Source: Niallia sp. FSL W8-0635
GTDB taxonomy: Bacteria; Bacillota; Bacilli; Bacillales; Cytobacillaceae
Reading direction: 5' to 3'
DNA: 64,000 nt
Assembly: GCF_038007965.1 (NCBI RefSeq)
Contig: NZ_JBBOYD010000001.1
Span: 4,008,501-4,072,500 of the forward strand
Shown: piece by piece, positions 19,049 to 28,135 of the stretch
Position numbering within the stretch: position 1 is the stretch's first letter
Layout: each line of letters opens with the position of its first letter
Notes under the pieces: model-generated
Told to the model about the DNA's origin: nothing
Databases searched by the model: none
What the model saw: only the letters and a program-made list of their open reading frames with translations
Translations under genes and position numbers: made by a program

Positions 19049-19147
19049 TCTCATCACTCCTTGCATTATTAAAGGGTAGGCAGTAATGATTCTTTTTATA
19101 CAGAGATTCGCATTATTATCCTTATCCAACTTTCCGCGTATTAAAAA

Positions 19148-19609
19148 TTAGTTAGTTTCCCCTGTACCTTCCTTTAATAACATATCAACATGAGGAATAT
19201 TGTCTTCTAAATATACTTCTGAAATCGGTTGAAAGCCAAAGGACTGATAAAACCTTCGTAAATATTCTTGAGCCTGTATTTTTATCACATCTTCGTTTAA
19301 TTCCTTTTTGATGTAATCAATCCCTCGACTCACAAGCTCTTCTGCCAAGCCTTGTCCTCTCCATTCTTTCTTCACTAAAATTCTTCCTAGCGAAGCCTCT
19401 GAATAAGAAACCCCTGGTGGTAAAATTCTTAAATAAGCAACCAGCTCCCCCTCTCTTTCAGCAAATAAATGATAAGAATCAGGATCTCTCCCATCAACCT
19501 CTAAATACGGACAATTTTGTTCCACCACAAAAACAGCCGTTCTCTCCTTCAAAAGCGTATATAATTCCATGTTCGTTAACTCATTAAAATTCTTTATATG
19601 CCATTTCAT
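19148..19609 (-). CDS. GNAT acetyltransferase, ElaA-like
   Basis: A 153-residue N-acetyltransferase. ElaA features are WHIKNFNELT, ERTAVFVVEQNCPYLEVDGRD, LRILPPG and the acetyl-CoA pyrophosphate loop VKKEWRGQGLAEELV, followed by YLRRFYQSFGF. Substrate unknown. The ATG at 19609 lies 5 nt after GAGGTGA; an in-frame GTG overlaps that site. Probably monocistronic; a repeat element lies between its 5' region and the glycosyltransferase stop. Confidence 0.88.
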   Translation of the reverse strand: MKWHIKNFNELTNMELYTLLKERTAVFVVEQNCPYLEVDGRDPDSYHLFAEREGELVAYLRILPPGVSYSEASLGRILVKKEWRGQGLAEELVSRGIDYIKKELNEDVIKIQAQEYLRRFYQSFGFQPISEVYLEDNIPHVDMLLKEGTGETN

Positions 19610-19630
19610 TTGTTTCACCTCTCCATAATG

Positions 19631-19695
19631 TCCTCAGAGGGACGGTTCTACTGAGGACACGAAGGGAATCAGTAGAACCGTCCCCCCGCTTCCCT
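19631..19695. repeat. GGGACGGTTC repeat, imperfect long form
   Basis: The left half CAGAGGGACGGTTCTACTGA and the right half TCAGTAGAACCGTCCCCCCG face each other. The right half is read on the minus strand as the C-terminus and TGA stop of the glycosyltransferase gene. Confidence 0.85.
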
Positions 19696-20736
19696 CAACT
19701 CTCCCACTATCTCTTCTACTTCATTCTTAAACCCATTTTCCTTCTTCTCTTGCTTCTCACCTTGATACTGATATTTCTGCATTTCTTCCCACTCTATTGT
19801 TTTACCCAGTCCATGCTGGCGAATATAGTTAATCGTATGTTGGTCTTCCGTCATTCCTTCTCTATTCAAAATCAACAACGGAACATTATAGACAACTGCC
19901 TCGCTTATCGTTCCCCATCCTGCTTTTGTAATGACTAAATCACTCGCCGCGATATATGCTTGAGATTCCGTTTCCTCTATTGGAATGGAGAATACATTGT
20001 CTCTATCTACCTTTACATTCGACGATACGATAAACACACAGTTCTCACTTTCCCATAGAGGAAGCGATTCAACTTCTATTCCTTCTATCTTCATCCCTAA
20101 TCCAAAAAAGATAATGGTCTTCTTCCTAGTCGGATTAATCTGGTCAATAATACGCTCTACCATATCCTCCTGTACTTTGCGAGCGAAAAAAGGAAATAAT
20201 CGCTTTTCGCAAGGCCAATTGCTTTCCTGATTTCCAGCTAATAGAAAAAAACAGGACATTTTCGCGTAGGAACTTTTCCAAATCTCTAATCTTTTTTGGT
20301 CCAATAAGCTTTCATATGCCGTGTACCAGGTAAAGTTAGATATACCTATCGTAGGAATTCCTACTCTATCAGCAGCTTCCAATGGCAGTGGAGAAATATC
20401 TGTGATAATCAAATCCACTTTCGCCAGTTGGAAAAATGGAACCTCTGATAGAATCTTCTTCTCCCAATCCTCTACAAACCGATCAAATTCTTTCGCCAGC
20501 TTCTCCTTATCTGGCTCTAAGCTTCCCTCTTTTAAAAAATAGCCAACATCTGTGGCAATCTTTCGAAAGGAAACTTGATCATATGGAAGAGAATTGCGCA
20601 AAAAATCCATTGCAAAAGAATGGCTTATAATGACTCGATAGGAAGGTTCCTTTTCTAAAAGTTCACGAATAATCGCAATAGAACGAGCCGCATGCCCAAA
20701 TCCATAGTCAGAAATATAATAGGCGATTGTTTTCAT
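19669..20736 (-). CDS. GT-B glycosyltransferase (MurG/GT28-like) with repeat-encoded C-terminus
   Basis: A 355-residue protein of the GT-B fold. The N-terminal YYISDYGFGHAARS resembles the glycine-rich acceptor loop of MurG-like and MJ1255/VC2487-type transferases. The C-terminal donor-binding part has FFGLGM, DLVITKAGWGTISEA and a QHTINY segment. Donor and acceptor cannot be read from sequence. The last residues (REAGGRFY) and the TGA come from the palindromic repeat at 19631-19695, so the native C-terminus has been replaced or extended. The ATG at 20736 follows a plausible GGAG-like site. Confidence 0.82.
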   Translation of the reverse strand: MKTIAYYISDYGFGHAARSIAIIRELLEKEPSYRVIISHSFAMDFLRNSLPYDQVSFRKIATDVGYFLKEGSLEPDKEKLAKEFDRFVEDWEKKILSEVPFFQLAKVDLIITDISPLPLEAADRVGIPTIGISNFTWYTAYESLLDQKRLEIWKSSYAKMSCFFLLAGNQESNWPCEKRLFPFFARKVQEDMVERIIDQINPTRKKTIIFFGLGMKIEGIEVESLPLWESENCVFIVSSNVKVDRDNVFSIPIEETESQAYIAASDLVITKAGWGTISEAVVYNVPLLILNREGMTEDQHTINYIRQHGLGKTIEWEEMQKYQYQGEKQEKKENGFKNEVEEIVGELREAGGRFY

Positions 20737-20852
20737 TTCGATACTCCTTTATTAAGTCTCCTGCAAAAAGAAATCGAAGAAACCTATTCTTTTAATACAA
20801 CTATAAATTATTCCTATTTAAATGAAAACTACACTTATAAAACAGTAACCAA

Positions 20853-20890
20853 AGAAACGGTTCCCATAAGAACCGTCCCTCTATTTCCCT
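20853..20890. repeat. GGGACGGTTC repeat, short variant
   Basis: AGAAACGGTTCCCATAAGAA followed by CCGTCCCTCTATTTCCC. It abuts the amidohydrolase stop codon, which begins at 20890, and marks the 3' end of the long opp operon. Confidence 0.75.
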
Positions 20891-22500
20891 TATTTAACCA
20901 CTGCTGCTTCATTCCCATACACGATTTCTCCGTTAATTACGGTATGTTTAATTGGGATGTCTTTAATTTGCTCTGCGTTTGTGTTCAGAATAGATCCCTC
21001 TAGGACAACGAAATCTGCTAGTTTTCCTGGTTCAATACTTCCTTTGATTTCTTCTTCAAAGGAGGCATAGGCACCGTTTATAGTGAACATTCGAATCGCA
21101 TCTTCAAGAGAGGTACATTCTATTTCTCCGATAACCGTTCCATTTTTTGTTTTTCGAATAACAATCTCCTGTATGCCTAAAAGAGGTTCGAAGTCTGTAA
21201 TGGGACTGTCTGAGCCAGCTGCCACCTTCACTCCATGATTTAGATATGATTGGGATGGAAACATCCATTCTGCTTTTGATCCAATATATTTAACATATTC
21301 ATCCCCAAAATCATAAAAGAAAGCAGGATTTATGACAATGATTGCATTCAATTTCTTGATTCTTTGTATTAACTCAGGATTACATACTGAAGCGTGCTCG
21401 ATACGATGACGGTGATTTTCCCGTGGGAACTTTGTTACTACATGTTCAATACAATTGACCATCAGTTCAACAGCGCTATCTCCAATCGCATGGGCGGTAA
21501 TCTGGCAACCAGCATTATGCGGACGTTCCATAATTTGATTGACCTCTTCTTGGCTCTTATATAAAATCCCTTTATTATCTGAATCGGTTACATAGCCCTC
21601 ACTCATCGCAGCGGTTTGTCCTGTAATACTTCCGTCTAAAAATAGTTTACTAGGACCTATTTTAAATTTTTCATTCCCTAAGCCTGTTAAAATGCTTGCA
21701 TCTAATGTCTTATCAATTGCATCGGAAGAGTTATCAAATGACACAATCGATGCATATACGCGCATTTTGAAATCTGGATCCTTCGCCACTTTTTGTAAAT
21801 AAAGGAGATGGTCCCTTTCTTTTCCTCCCATATCATGAACACTTGTGATTCCTGATTGGATATAATCCTTCGCAGCCAAATGCAAACCAGATAATACTTC
21901 TTCATCTGTATAAACATCCTTATCAAGAACTTTTGAGCGCGCGGCTTCCTTTAGGACACCTGTCACTTCTCCATTTACTCTTTCGATTTCTCCTCCTGCT
22001 GGATTAGGTGTTTCAGCTGTTATCTCACCAAACTCCAAAGCTTTACTATTCGCTGCAATTACATGTCCACATGAACGCTGCACATAGATAGGATGCACAG
22101 TGGAGACAGAATCCAACTCTTTTCGATTAGGCATACGATTTTCTGCCACATTATTGTCATTATAGGCCCAACCTCTGATCCAGCCTCCCGCCGGTGTTTC
22201 ATCAGCTTTAGCCTTAAGCAATTCTAACGTCTCATCTATCGACTTACATGGTTTTAGATTGGTTGCTACCTTCGTTAGTCCGAAATTAAGAAGGTGCAGG
22301 TGGGCATCTATAAACCCAGGTAGTAACGAGTCTCCTCCTAAATCTACTACATTTGTATCTTCCCCAATCCAGGTCTTTATTTCTTCATTAGACCCAACCG
22401 CCACAATTTTATTATCCACAACCGCCACTGCTTCTTTGACAGAAAATCCAGTATCCACCGTAATAATTTCACCGTTTAAATATACTAATGAAGCTTTCAT
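20890..22500 (-). CDS. Amidohydrolase family protein, YtcJ-like
   Basis: A 536-residue metal-dependent hydrolase of the amidohydrolase_3 type. It has LLPGFIDAHLHLLNFG (metal-binding HxH), RSCGHV, ITAHAIGDSAVE, HRIEHASVC and AAGSDSPI (metal/catalytic Asp), plus a C-terminal beta-sandwich segment PGKLADFVVL. YtcJ-like enzymes hydrolyse amide or formamide bonds of largely unknown substrates. The ATG at 22500 follows GGGGGAG; an in-frame ATG at 22524 lies before that site. It is 16 nt after oppF, so it is last in the operon. It may release an amino compound from an imported amide for the aminotransferase and dehydrogenase (inference). Confidence 0.87.
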   Translation of the reverse strand: MKASLVYLNGEIITVDTGFSVKEAVAVVDNKIVAVGSNEEIKTWIGEDTNVVDLGGDSLLPGFIDAHLHLLNFGLTKVATNLKPCKSIDETLELLKAKADETPAGGWIRGWAYNDNNVAENRMPNRKELDSVSTVHPIYVQRSCGHVIAANSKALEFGEITAETPNPAGGEIERVNGEVTGVLKEAARSKVLDKDVYTDEEVLSGLHLAAKDYIQSGITSVHDMGGKERDHLLYLQKVAKDPDFKMRVYASIVSFDNSSDAIDKTLDASILTGLGNEKFKIGPSKLFLDGSITGQTAAMSEGYVTDSDNKGILYKSQEEVNQIMERPHNAGCQITAHAIGDSAVELMVNCIEHVVTKFPRENHRHRIEHASVCNPELIQRIKKLNAIIVINPAFFYDFGDEYVKYIGSKAEWMFPSQSYLNHGVKVAAGSDSPITDFEPLLGIQEIVIRKTKNGTVIGEIECTSLEDAIRMFTINGAYASFEEEIKGSIEPGKLADFVVLEGSILNTNAEQIKDIPIKHTVINGEIVYGNEAAVVK

Positions 22501-22516
22501 TTTTTCTCCCCCTTTT

Positions 22517-23488
22517 TTATTCATAAAGATGACATGCTACAAAATGCTCTTGTTTCACTTCTTTCCATTCAGGTCTTACTGTCTGACATTTTTCCATGCT
22601 AAAAGGGCATATCCCTTTATATTTACAACCAATATTATCTGCACTAGGTTCTATTATTTCTGTTTCAGTCTTCATGGGATTACTTTCTTCCGCTGAAAAA
22701 GAATCTATAGTAGGTACCGATTTCAATAATAGCTGTGTATAAGGGTGAAGCGGATTAGAAAATAAGGCATCTGTTGGTGCCTCTTCCACAATATTCCCTA
22801 AATACATGGTCCCTACCCGATCGGAGATATGTCTAACAACACTTAAATCATGCGCAATAAAAATTTGCGTTAAATTCATATCTTTCTTTAAATCTAGCAA
22901 TAAATTAATAATTTGTGCTTGAATCGAAACATCGAGAGCGGAGACAGGCTCATCACAAACAAGTACACTCGGATTAATAATTAAAGCACGCGCGATGCAT
23001 ACTCGCTGCGCCTGCCCTCCAGACAATTGATGGGGATACTTAAAGAAATGCTCAGCTGCAAGCCCCACTTTTTCAAGCATCTCTATACAACGATAAACGC
23101 GTTCTTTCGGAGAATATAATTTATGAATCTTTAATACTTCTACTAAGGTCTGCCCAACCCTCTTTTTCGGATCGAGGGAAGAAATGGGTTCTTGAAAAAT
23201 CATTTGAAGCTCTTTTCTATATTTACGGAACTGCCTCTGTGAAACATTCCCAATATCATTTCCCTTATACAAAATATGTCCTGACGTAATATCGACTAAA
23301 TTCATTATAGCTCTTACGGTTGTACTTTTTCCCGAACCTGATTCACCGACAAGGCCATACGTTTCCCCTTCCTTTATATGAAATGAGATATTATTAACAG
23401 CAATAAAAGGTTCCTTTGTTTTCGATTGAAATTGAATCGTCATATTATTAACTTCAATGATTTTTTTCTCTGTCTCAAGCATTACCAT
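22517..23488 (-). CDS. Oligopeptide/dipeptide ABC transporter ATPase, OppF/DppF type
   Basis: A 323-residue ATPase powering uptake. Walker A is GESGSGKST, the Q-loop FQEPISSLDP, the signature LSGGQAQR and Walker B LVCDEPVSALD, with the H-loop in FIAHDLSV. The C-terminal oligo_HPY region carries cysteines (CKYKGICPF, C near VACHLYE) as in Opp/Dpp ATPases. The start ATG overlaps the previous gene by 7 nt after GGAGGTGA, indicating translational coupling. It is the partner of the ATPase at 23482-24501. Confidence 0.93.
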   Translation of the reverse strand: MVMLETEKKIIEVNNMTIQFQSKTKEPFIAVNNISFHIKEGETYGLVGESGSGKSTTVRAIMNLVDITSGHILYKGNDIGNVSQRQFRKYRKELQMIFQEPISSLDPKKRVGQTLVEVLKIHKLYSPKERVYRCIEMLEKVGLAAEHFFKYPHQLSGGQAQRVCIARALIINPSVLVCDEPVSALDVSIQAQIINLLLDLKKDMNLTQIFIAHDLSVVRHISDRVGTMYLGNIVEEAPTDALFSNPLHPYTQLLLKSVPTIDSFSAEESNPMKTETEIIEPSADNIGCKYKGICPFSMEKCQTVRPEWKEVKQEHFVACHLYE

Positions 23489-24501
23489 ATCTTCACCTCC
23501 ATACTCTCAATGGCATCATGCTTCCAACACCTTACTGTATGATTTGTGCCACAGTCCTCCAAGCCTGGTTTTACTTGGCTACATTTTTCTTCCACAAACG
23601 GACAGCGGTTAGCAAAGCGACACCCAGTGGGAATGGCACTTAGTGGAGGAACGCTTCCCTCTATGTTATAAAGTCTTTCCTTTCGATTTCCATCTATTCT
23701 CGGAGCTGCTTTTAGCAATCCCTTTGTATAGGGATGCTTTGGATTTGTGAATAAAGATTTCACATCTGTATATTCAACCACTTGACCTAAATACATTACC
23801 ATAACCTTCTTGCAAAATTTCGCCACTACCCCTAAGTCATGGGTAATAAAAACAATCGACATATTAAATTCCTTTTGTAAGTCCTGTAATAAAGTTAATA
23901 TTTGTGCTTGTATTGTGACATCTAATGCAGTAGTTGGCTCATCTGCTATCAAAATATCAGGCTCACAAGCAAGGGCAATGGCGATCATCACTCTTTGCTT
24001 CATCCCTCCAGATAACTGATGGGGATAGGCGTGAAATTTAACTGGAGCAGAAGGAATCCCAACCTTTTGTAAAAGTTCAATAGCCTTTTGCTTGGCATTC
24101 TGCTTCGAAATTTTTTTATGCAAACGAATCGTTTCAACTAATTGGGTACCGACCGTATATAACGGATCTAATGCAGTCATTGGATTTTGATGGACCATCG
24201 AGATAATACTGCCTCTTATTTTCAGAAATTCTTTTTCCTTCAAAGTAGCTAGATTGATCCCCTGACATAAAATCTGTCCATCAACCACTGCTTTCTTCGT
24301 ATCAAGTAACCCTAATAAAGAAGAAGCCGTTACACTTTTTCCACAACCTGATTCACCTACAACTCCAAGAATATCTCCTCTTTCTAGCTGAAAAGAAACA
24401 TCTTCCACAGCAGTCAATAGCCCTTTATTCGTCTTAAAAGAAACTTTCAAATGTTGAACATCCAATATAGTCTCAGGAATCGGTTGATTTATTTCTCCCA
24501 T
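23482..24501 (-). CDS. Oligopeptide/dipeptide ABC transporter ATPase, OppD/DppD type
   Basis: A 339-residue ATPase. Walker A is GESGCGKSV, the signature LSGGMKQR and Walker B ILIADEPTTALD, with H-loop FITHDLGVV. A C-terminal Cys cluster (CRFANRCPFVEEKC) is typical of OppD/DppD. AAGGAGGGG precedes the ATG and the gene is 12 nt after the permease. It would form a heterodimer with the OppF-type ATPase. Confidence 0.93.
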   Translation of the reverse strand: MGEINQPIPETILDVQHLKVSFKTNKGLLTAVEDVSFQLERGDILGVVGESGCGKSVTASSLLGLLDTKKAVVDGQILCQGINLATLKEKEFLKIRGSIISMVHQNPMTALDPLYTVGTQLVETIRLHKKISKQNAKQKAIELLQKVGIPSAPVKFHAYPHQLSGGMKQRVMIAIALACEPDILIADEPTTALDVTIQAQILTLLQDLQKEFNMSIVFITHDLGVVAKFCKKVMVMYLGQVVEYTDVKSLFTNPKHPYTKGLLKAAPRIDGNRKERLYNIEGSVPPLSAIPTGCRFANRCPFVEEKCSQVKPGLEDCGTNHTVRCWKHDAIESMEVKIW

Positions 24502-24513
24502 CTAATCCCCTCC

Positions 24514-25434
24514 TTACTCATTAGAATGAGGATCTAATAAATCCCTGATCCCATCCCCTAATAAATTTAGACCAATTACCGTAATCATAATTGCTAGACC
24601 TGGAAAAGCAGTCATCCACCAAGCAACATCAATAACGGTAGCTCCTTCTTGAAGGATAGTTCCCCAGCTAGGTGCTGGCGGCGGTGTTCCTAAACCAAGA
24701 AAGCTTAAGGATGCCTCGACAATAATCGAATAGGCAAATACAAAGGTAACCTGCACTAACAAGGAGGACATACAGTTCGGTAAAATATGATAAAAAATGA
24801 TACGAGAAGAATTGGCGCCAGAAGCCTTTAGTGCCTCCACAAATGGAATTTCCTTCACAGCTAAAGCAGCAGAGCGAACAGTACGAGCAATACTAGGTAC
24901 AAAAATAATACTAAGGGCAATAATAATATTGACCTTACTTGGACCTAAAGCTGCCATTAAAGCAATCGCAAGAAGAATTTCTGGAATAGCCATTATCCCA
25001 TCCATAATCCGCATCATGATGTTATCCAACACCCGATAGTAGGAAGTAAGGAGCCCAATAACCGTTCCTATTACGGTGCTGAACAAAGCAACAAAGACAG
25101 CTACCATTAAGGAGGATCTAGCACCAAAAAGAACGCGACTAAATACATCTCTCCCCAAATTATCTGTTCCAAAAAAATGCTCCACACTTGGTCCCTTCAT
25201 TCGATCAATAGGATTAATCGCTACTGGATCATATTTAGCAATAAAAGGGGTTAATAAGGTTAATAGTAGAACGAAAAAAACCATTATAGAGCCTGTAACT
25301 ACCAGCTTATTCACGGAAATTTTCTTCCATTGAATAACGCGCTGTTCTTTTTTATATTTTTTTTCAATATTATTCACAACATCATCAAGGTTACTAATGA
25401 CTAATGGATTTTCTCCCTTTTCAATAATCATCAT
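24514..25434 (-). CDS. ABC transporter permease, OppC/DppC type
   Basis: A 306-residue membrane permease with a long cytoplasmic N-terminus, the N-terminal OppC TM segment and five further helices. The EAA-like loop EALKASGANSSRIIFYHILPN contacts the ATPases, and HFFGTDNLGRDVFSR is the OppC signature. The ATG overlaps the oppB stop by 4 nt (ATGA). Confidence 0.93.
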   Translation of the reverse strand: MMIIEKGENPLVISNLDDVVNNIEKKYKKEQRVIQWKKISVNKLVVTGSIMVFFVLLLTLLTPFIAKYDPVAINPIDRMKGPSVEHFFGTDNLGRDVFSRVLFGARSSLMVAVFVALFSTVIGTVIGLLTSYYRVLDNIMMRIMDGIMAIPEILLAIALMAALGPSKVNIIIALSIIFVPSIARTVRSAALAVKEIPFVEALKASGANSSRIIFYHILPNCMSSLLVQVTFVFAYSIIVEASLSFLGLGTPPPAPSWGTILQEGATVIDVAWWMTAFPGLAIMITVIGLNLLGDGIRDLLDPHSNE

Positions 25435-26414
25435 GTACTCCTTTCTTTCTTAAAAGAATACTTTGGTCCTGCTGTTAATTGAACACGTGGATCAATGATG
25501 GTATATAGAATATCAATCACTAAATTTATAAGTATATAAATAACACCCACAAATAAAATGGTTCCTTGAATGACTGAATAGTCTCGTCTTAATACGGAAT
25601 TTACGGTCATTTGTCCAACTCCAGGGATATTAAATAAGCTTTCCGTAATAACAGCCCCTCCAAATAAAGTTACAATGGACATCCCAATAACCGTTATAAT
25701 TGGTAATAATGCATTTCGAAACGCATGCAAGATCAATAGACGTAAAGGCTTAACACCTCGTGACTTCGCAGCTTTTATAAAGTTAGACTGGAGAACATCT
25801 AGCATGGAGGATCTCGCCATTCGCATAATTAGTGCTGCCTGTAAGAGTCCTAATGTAAATGCTGGTAATATTAAATAACGAAAATGTCCCACTATTCCTT
25901 CACTCAACGGCTTATATCCCGATACCGGTAGCCACCCTAAATGGACTCCAAATAATATCATAAGGAAAATTCCGATTAAAAAGGTTGGAGTGGATATTCC
26001 AATAAGTGCCAAACTAATAATAGATGTATCTAAAAAAGTCCCCTGTTTCACAGCAGCCAGCACACCTAAAGGAATGGCGATAATAATCGAAATAAGAATA
26101 GCCATGATGGTAAGAGAAAGAGTTGGCTGAACACGATTCATAATAACCTCTGTTACTGGTAGATTTTCATAAATAGAAATACCAAAATCTCCTTTTACAA
26201 TCCCAGCTAGCCATGCAAAATATTGTTGAATTAATGGATCATCAAGACCAAGTTGATTACGTAATCGCTGCAAATCCTCCTCTGGTGCATCTGCACCTAA
26301 CATATAGATAGCCGGATCTCCAGGAGTTAGATGAATAATACTAAAAACAATGATAGAAATGATAAACAGTAATGGAATTGCCGCTAGTACACGTTTTATT
26401 AGATAATATAGCAA
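25431..26414 (-). CDS. ABC transporter permease, OppB/DppB type
   Basis: A 327-residue permease with six predicted helices, the N-terminal LIKRVLAAIPLLFIISIIVF helix, FSIIHLTPGDPA, and the coupling loop KAAKSRGVKPLRLLILHAFRNALLP. It starts with TTG at 26414; GAGGTGATTAGAGA upstream decides the start. It pairs with the OppC-type permease by a 4-nt overlap and lies downstream of the binding protein beyond a stem-loop. Confidence 0.92.
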   Translation of the reverse strand: MLYYLIKRVLAAIPLLFIISIIVFSIIHLTPGDPAIYMLGADAPEEDLQRLRNQLGLDDPLIQQYFAWLAGIVKGDFGISIYENLPVTEVIMNRVQPTLSLTIMAILISIIIAIPLGVLAAVKQGTFLDTSIISLALIGISTPTFLIGIFLMILFGVHLGWLPVSGYKPLSEGIVGHFRYLILPAFTLGLLQAALIMRMARSSMLDVLQSNFIKAAKSRGVKPLRLLILHAFRNALLPIITVIGMSIVTLFGGAVITESLFNIPGVGQMTVNSVLRRDYSVIQGTILFVGVIYILINLVIDILYTIIDPRVQLTAGPKYSFKKERST

Positions 26415-26483
26415 TCTCTAATCACCTCTAATAGAATTTCGTTTCTTTCCATGAAATCATTCCTATTCAAAAAAATAAATCCT

Positions 26484-26528
26484 ACTGAAGTTGTCTCGTA
26501 AACTTGCATATCTCGAGACAACTTCAGT
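26484..26528 (-). promoter_or_regulatory. Intercistronic stem-loop between binding protein and permease genes
   Basis: Perfect 15-bp arms ACTGAAGTTGTCTCG / CGAGACAACTTCAGT with a 15-nt loop, 16 nt after the binding-protein stop. A weak T-rich stretch follows about 8 nt later. Probably a partial terminator or 3' mRNA stabiliser giving excess binding protein (inference). Confidence 0.75.
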
Positions 26529-26543
26529 CAACTTTAATTTTCT

Positions 26544-28115
26544 CTATTCCCAAAATACATTTAGTGAAAATATCGTACTTGTTTTAACACCTTTTTGGCT
26601 CGCATTGAATTGGAAATTATCCCCCAATTTAATAACAGGTACATCCTTCCAATAAAGTTCTTGTGCCTCTTCCCAAGCTGTATATGCTTCCTCCTGTGTT
26701 GGAGCAGTTCGTATTTTATTTAGGAAATTATCCATCTCTTCACTTGCATAACCGGAAGCATGACCATTTTTTGAATCTAAAAATAAGGTTTGTGTTGGTT
26801 GAGCTACCATTGGAAATCCTGAAACAAATGCATCCCACTCATTTCGCTCCGCACGTTTCGCTAACAAAGTTGGCCAATCATAAATCTCTAAATTAACATT
26901 CATGCCAATCTCTGCTAATTGTGATTGAATGACTAGTGCTGCATTATACATGTAATCATAATCTTGAGTGGCCATAATGGTAATTGGTTCCCCATTATAT
27001 CCAGCTTTTTTTAACAATTCCTTTGCCTCTTCCTGATCCTTTCGATTATAAAGACCTCCATCCTTATCCGTGAACCAAGTTGTCTGCTCCTCCATTAATA
27101 GTCCTGGACTCACTCGGTAAAAATCCTTATGGCCAGCTGATGCTAACATAATTTCATCAAAATCTAATGCAGCAAGGACTGCTTGTCTAGCATCGACCTC
27201 ACTGAATATGCCAGTAGTATTGTCAAAAATTAATCCAGGATAACTTGCTGGCTTAACAATTGTAGTTTCTAAATCTTGGTTCCCCTGAAGAGAATCATAT
27301 TGATCGGTAGTTAAGGAAAGTGCTAAGTCATATTCACCAGATTTAATCCCATTTAAACGAGTAGAAGCATCTGTGACAATATAAAAACGAAGCTGTTTGT
27401 AAGATAGCTCCTTCGCCCCTGCTAAGCCAGAACTTTCGAATGAAGGATTATTATATTCTGTATTTTCCGACAATTGGATGTATTGATCAGCCTTCCATTC
27501 ATCAAATTTATATGGACCCGTTCCTATAAATTCTGTGATAACATCGTCACCGAATTTATCAATGATCTTTTTAGGTAATATATAAGCAGCTTGAGAAGTA
27601 GGATACGCTAAGTCATACAATATCGTATTAGAAGCTTGTTTTAATTTCATCACAACTGTTTGTTCATCTTGCTCTTCAAGTTCTACATCTGCCATCGCAT
27701 TTCTTCCAACTGGCGATAATCTGCCCCATCGTTCTAGAGATGCAATCACGTCTGCAGCTGTTAATTTTTCTCCATCATGAAACGTTATATCCCGCAATGG
27801 AAAAGTATAGGTCTTGCCATCTTCACTAATCTCAATTTTTTCTGCTAGTGATGGCTGCACCTCATAGTTTTCATCAAAGGTTACTAACGTTTCAAACATA
27901 TTCAGTACAACCTGCCCAGTCACAGCAGCAACACTTAAATGCGGATCTAAGTTTGGCGGCGCTGCTGGCATGGCAATATTTAATTCCTCTTTATTAAATT
28001 CTTTTGTTCCACCTGTACTATTATTATTCGTATCAGTAGCTGTATTATCGCTTGAGCACGCACTAACAAGCAAAGTTAAAATAATGACCAGAACTGCTAT
28101 TGCTCTTTTTTTCAT
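26544..28115 (-). CDS. Oligopeptide/dipeptide-type substrate-binding lipoprotein
   Basis: A 523-residue family 5 solute-binding protein. The lipobox LLVSAC puts the lipid anchor near residue 20, followed by a Thr/Asn-rich linker. The SBP_bac_5 domain starts at LNIAMPAAPPNLDPHLS and includes YTFPLRDITFHDGEKLTAADV and FIGTGPYKFDEW. The start ATG at 28115 follows GGGGGGAG. The ligand is probably a peptide, amide or other amino compound catabolised by the flanking enzymes (inference). Confidence 0.92.
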   Translation of the reverse strand: MKKRAIAVLVIILTLLVSACSSDNTATDTNNNSTGGTKEFNKEELNIAMPAAPPNLDPHLSVAAVTGQVVLNMFETLVTFDENYEVQPSLAEKIEISEDGKTYTFPLRDITFHDGEKLTAADVIASLERWGRLSPVGRNAMADVELEEQDEQTVVMKLKQASNTILYDLAYPTSQAAYILPKKIIDKFGDDVITEFIGTGPYKFDEWKADQYIQLSENTEYNNPSFESSGLAGAKELSYKQLRFYIVTDASTRLNGIKSGEYDLALSLTTDQYDSLQGNQDLETTIVKPASYPGLIFDNTTGIFSEVDARQAVLAALDFDEIMLASAGHKDFYRVSPGLLMEEQTTWFTDKDGGLYNRKDQEEAKELLKKAGYNGEPITIMATQDYDYMYNAALVIQSQLAEIGMNVNLEIYDWPTLLAKRAERNEWDAFVSGFPMVAQPTQTLFLDSKNGHASGYASEEMDNFLNKIRTAPTQEEAYTAWEEAQELYWKDVPVIKLGDNFQFNASQKGVKTSTIFSLNVFWE

Positions 28116-28135
28116 ATATTCTCCCCCCAACACTT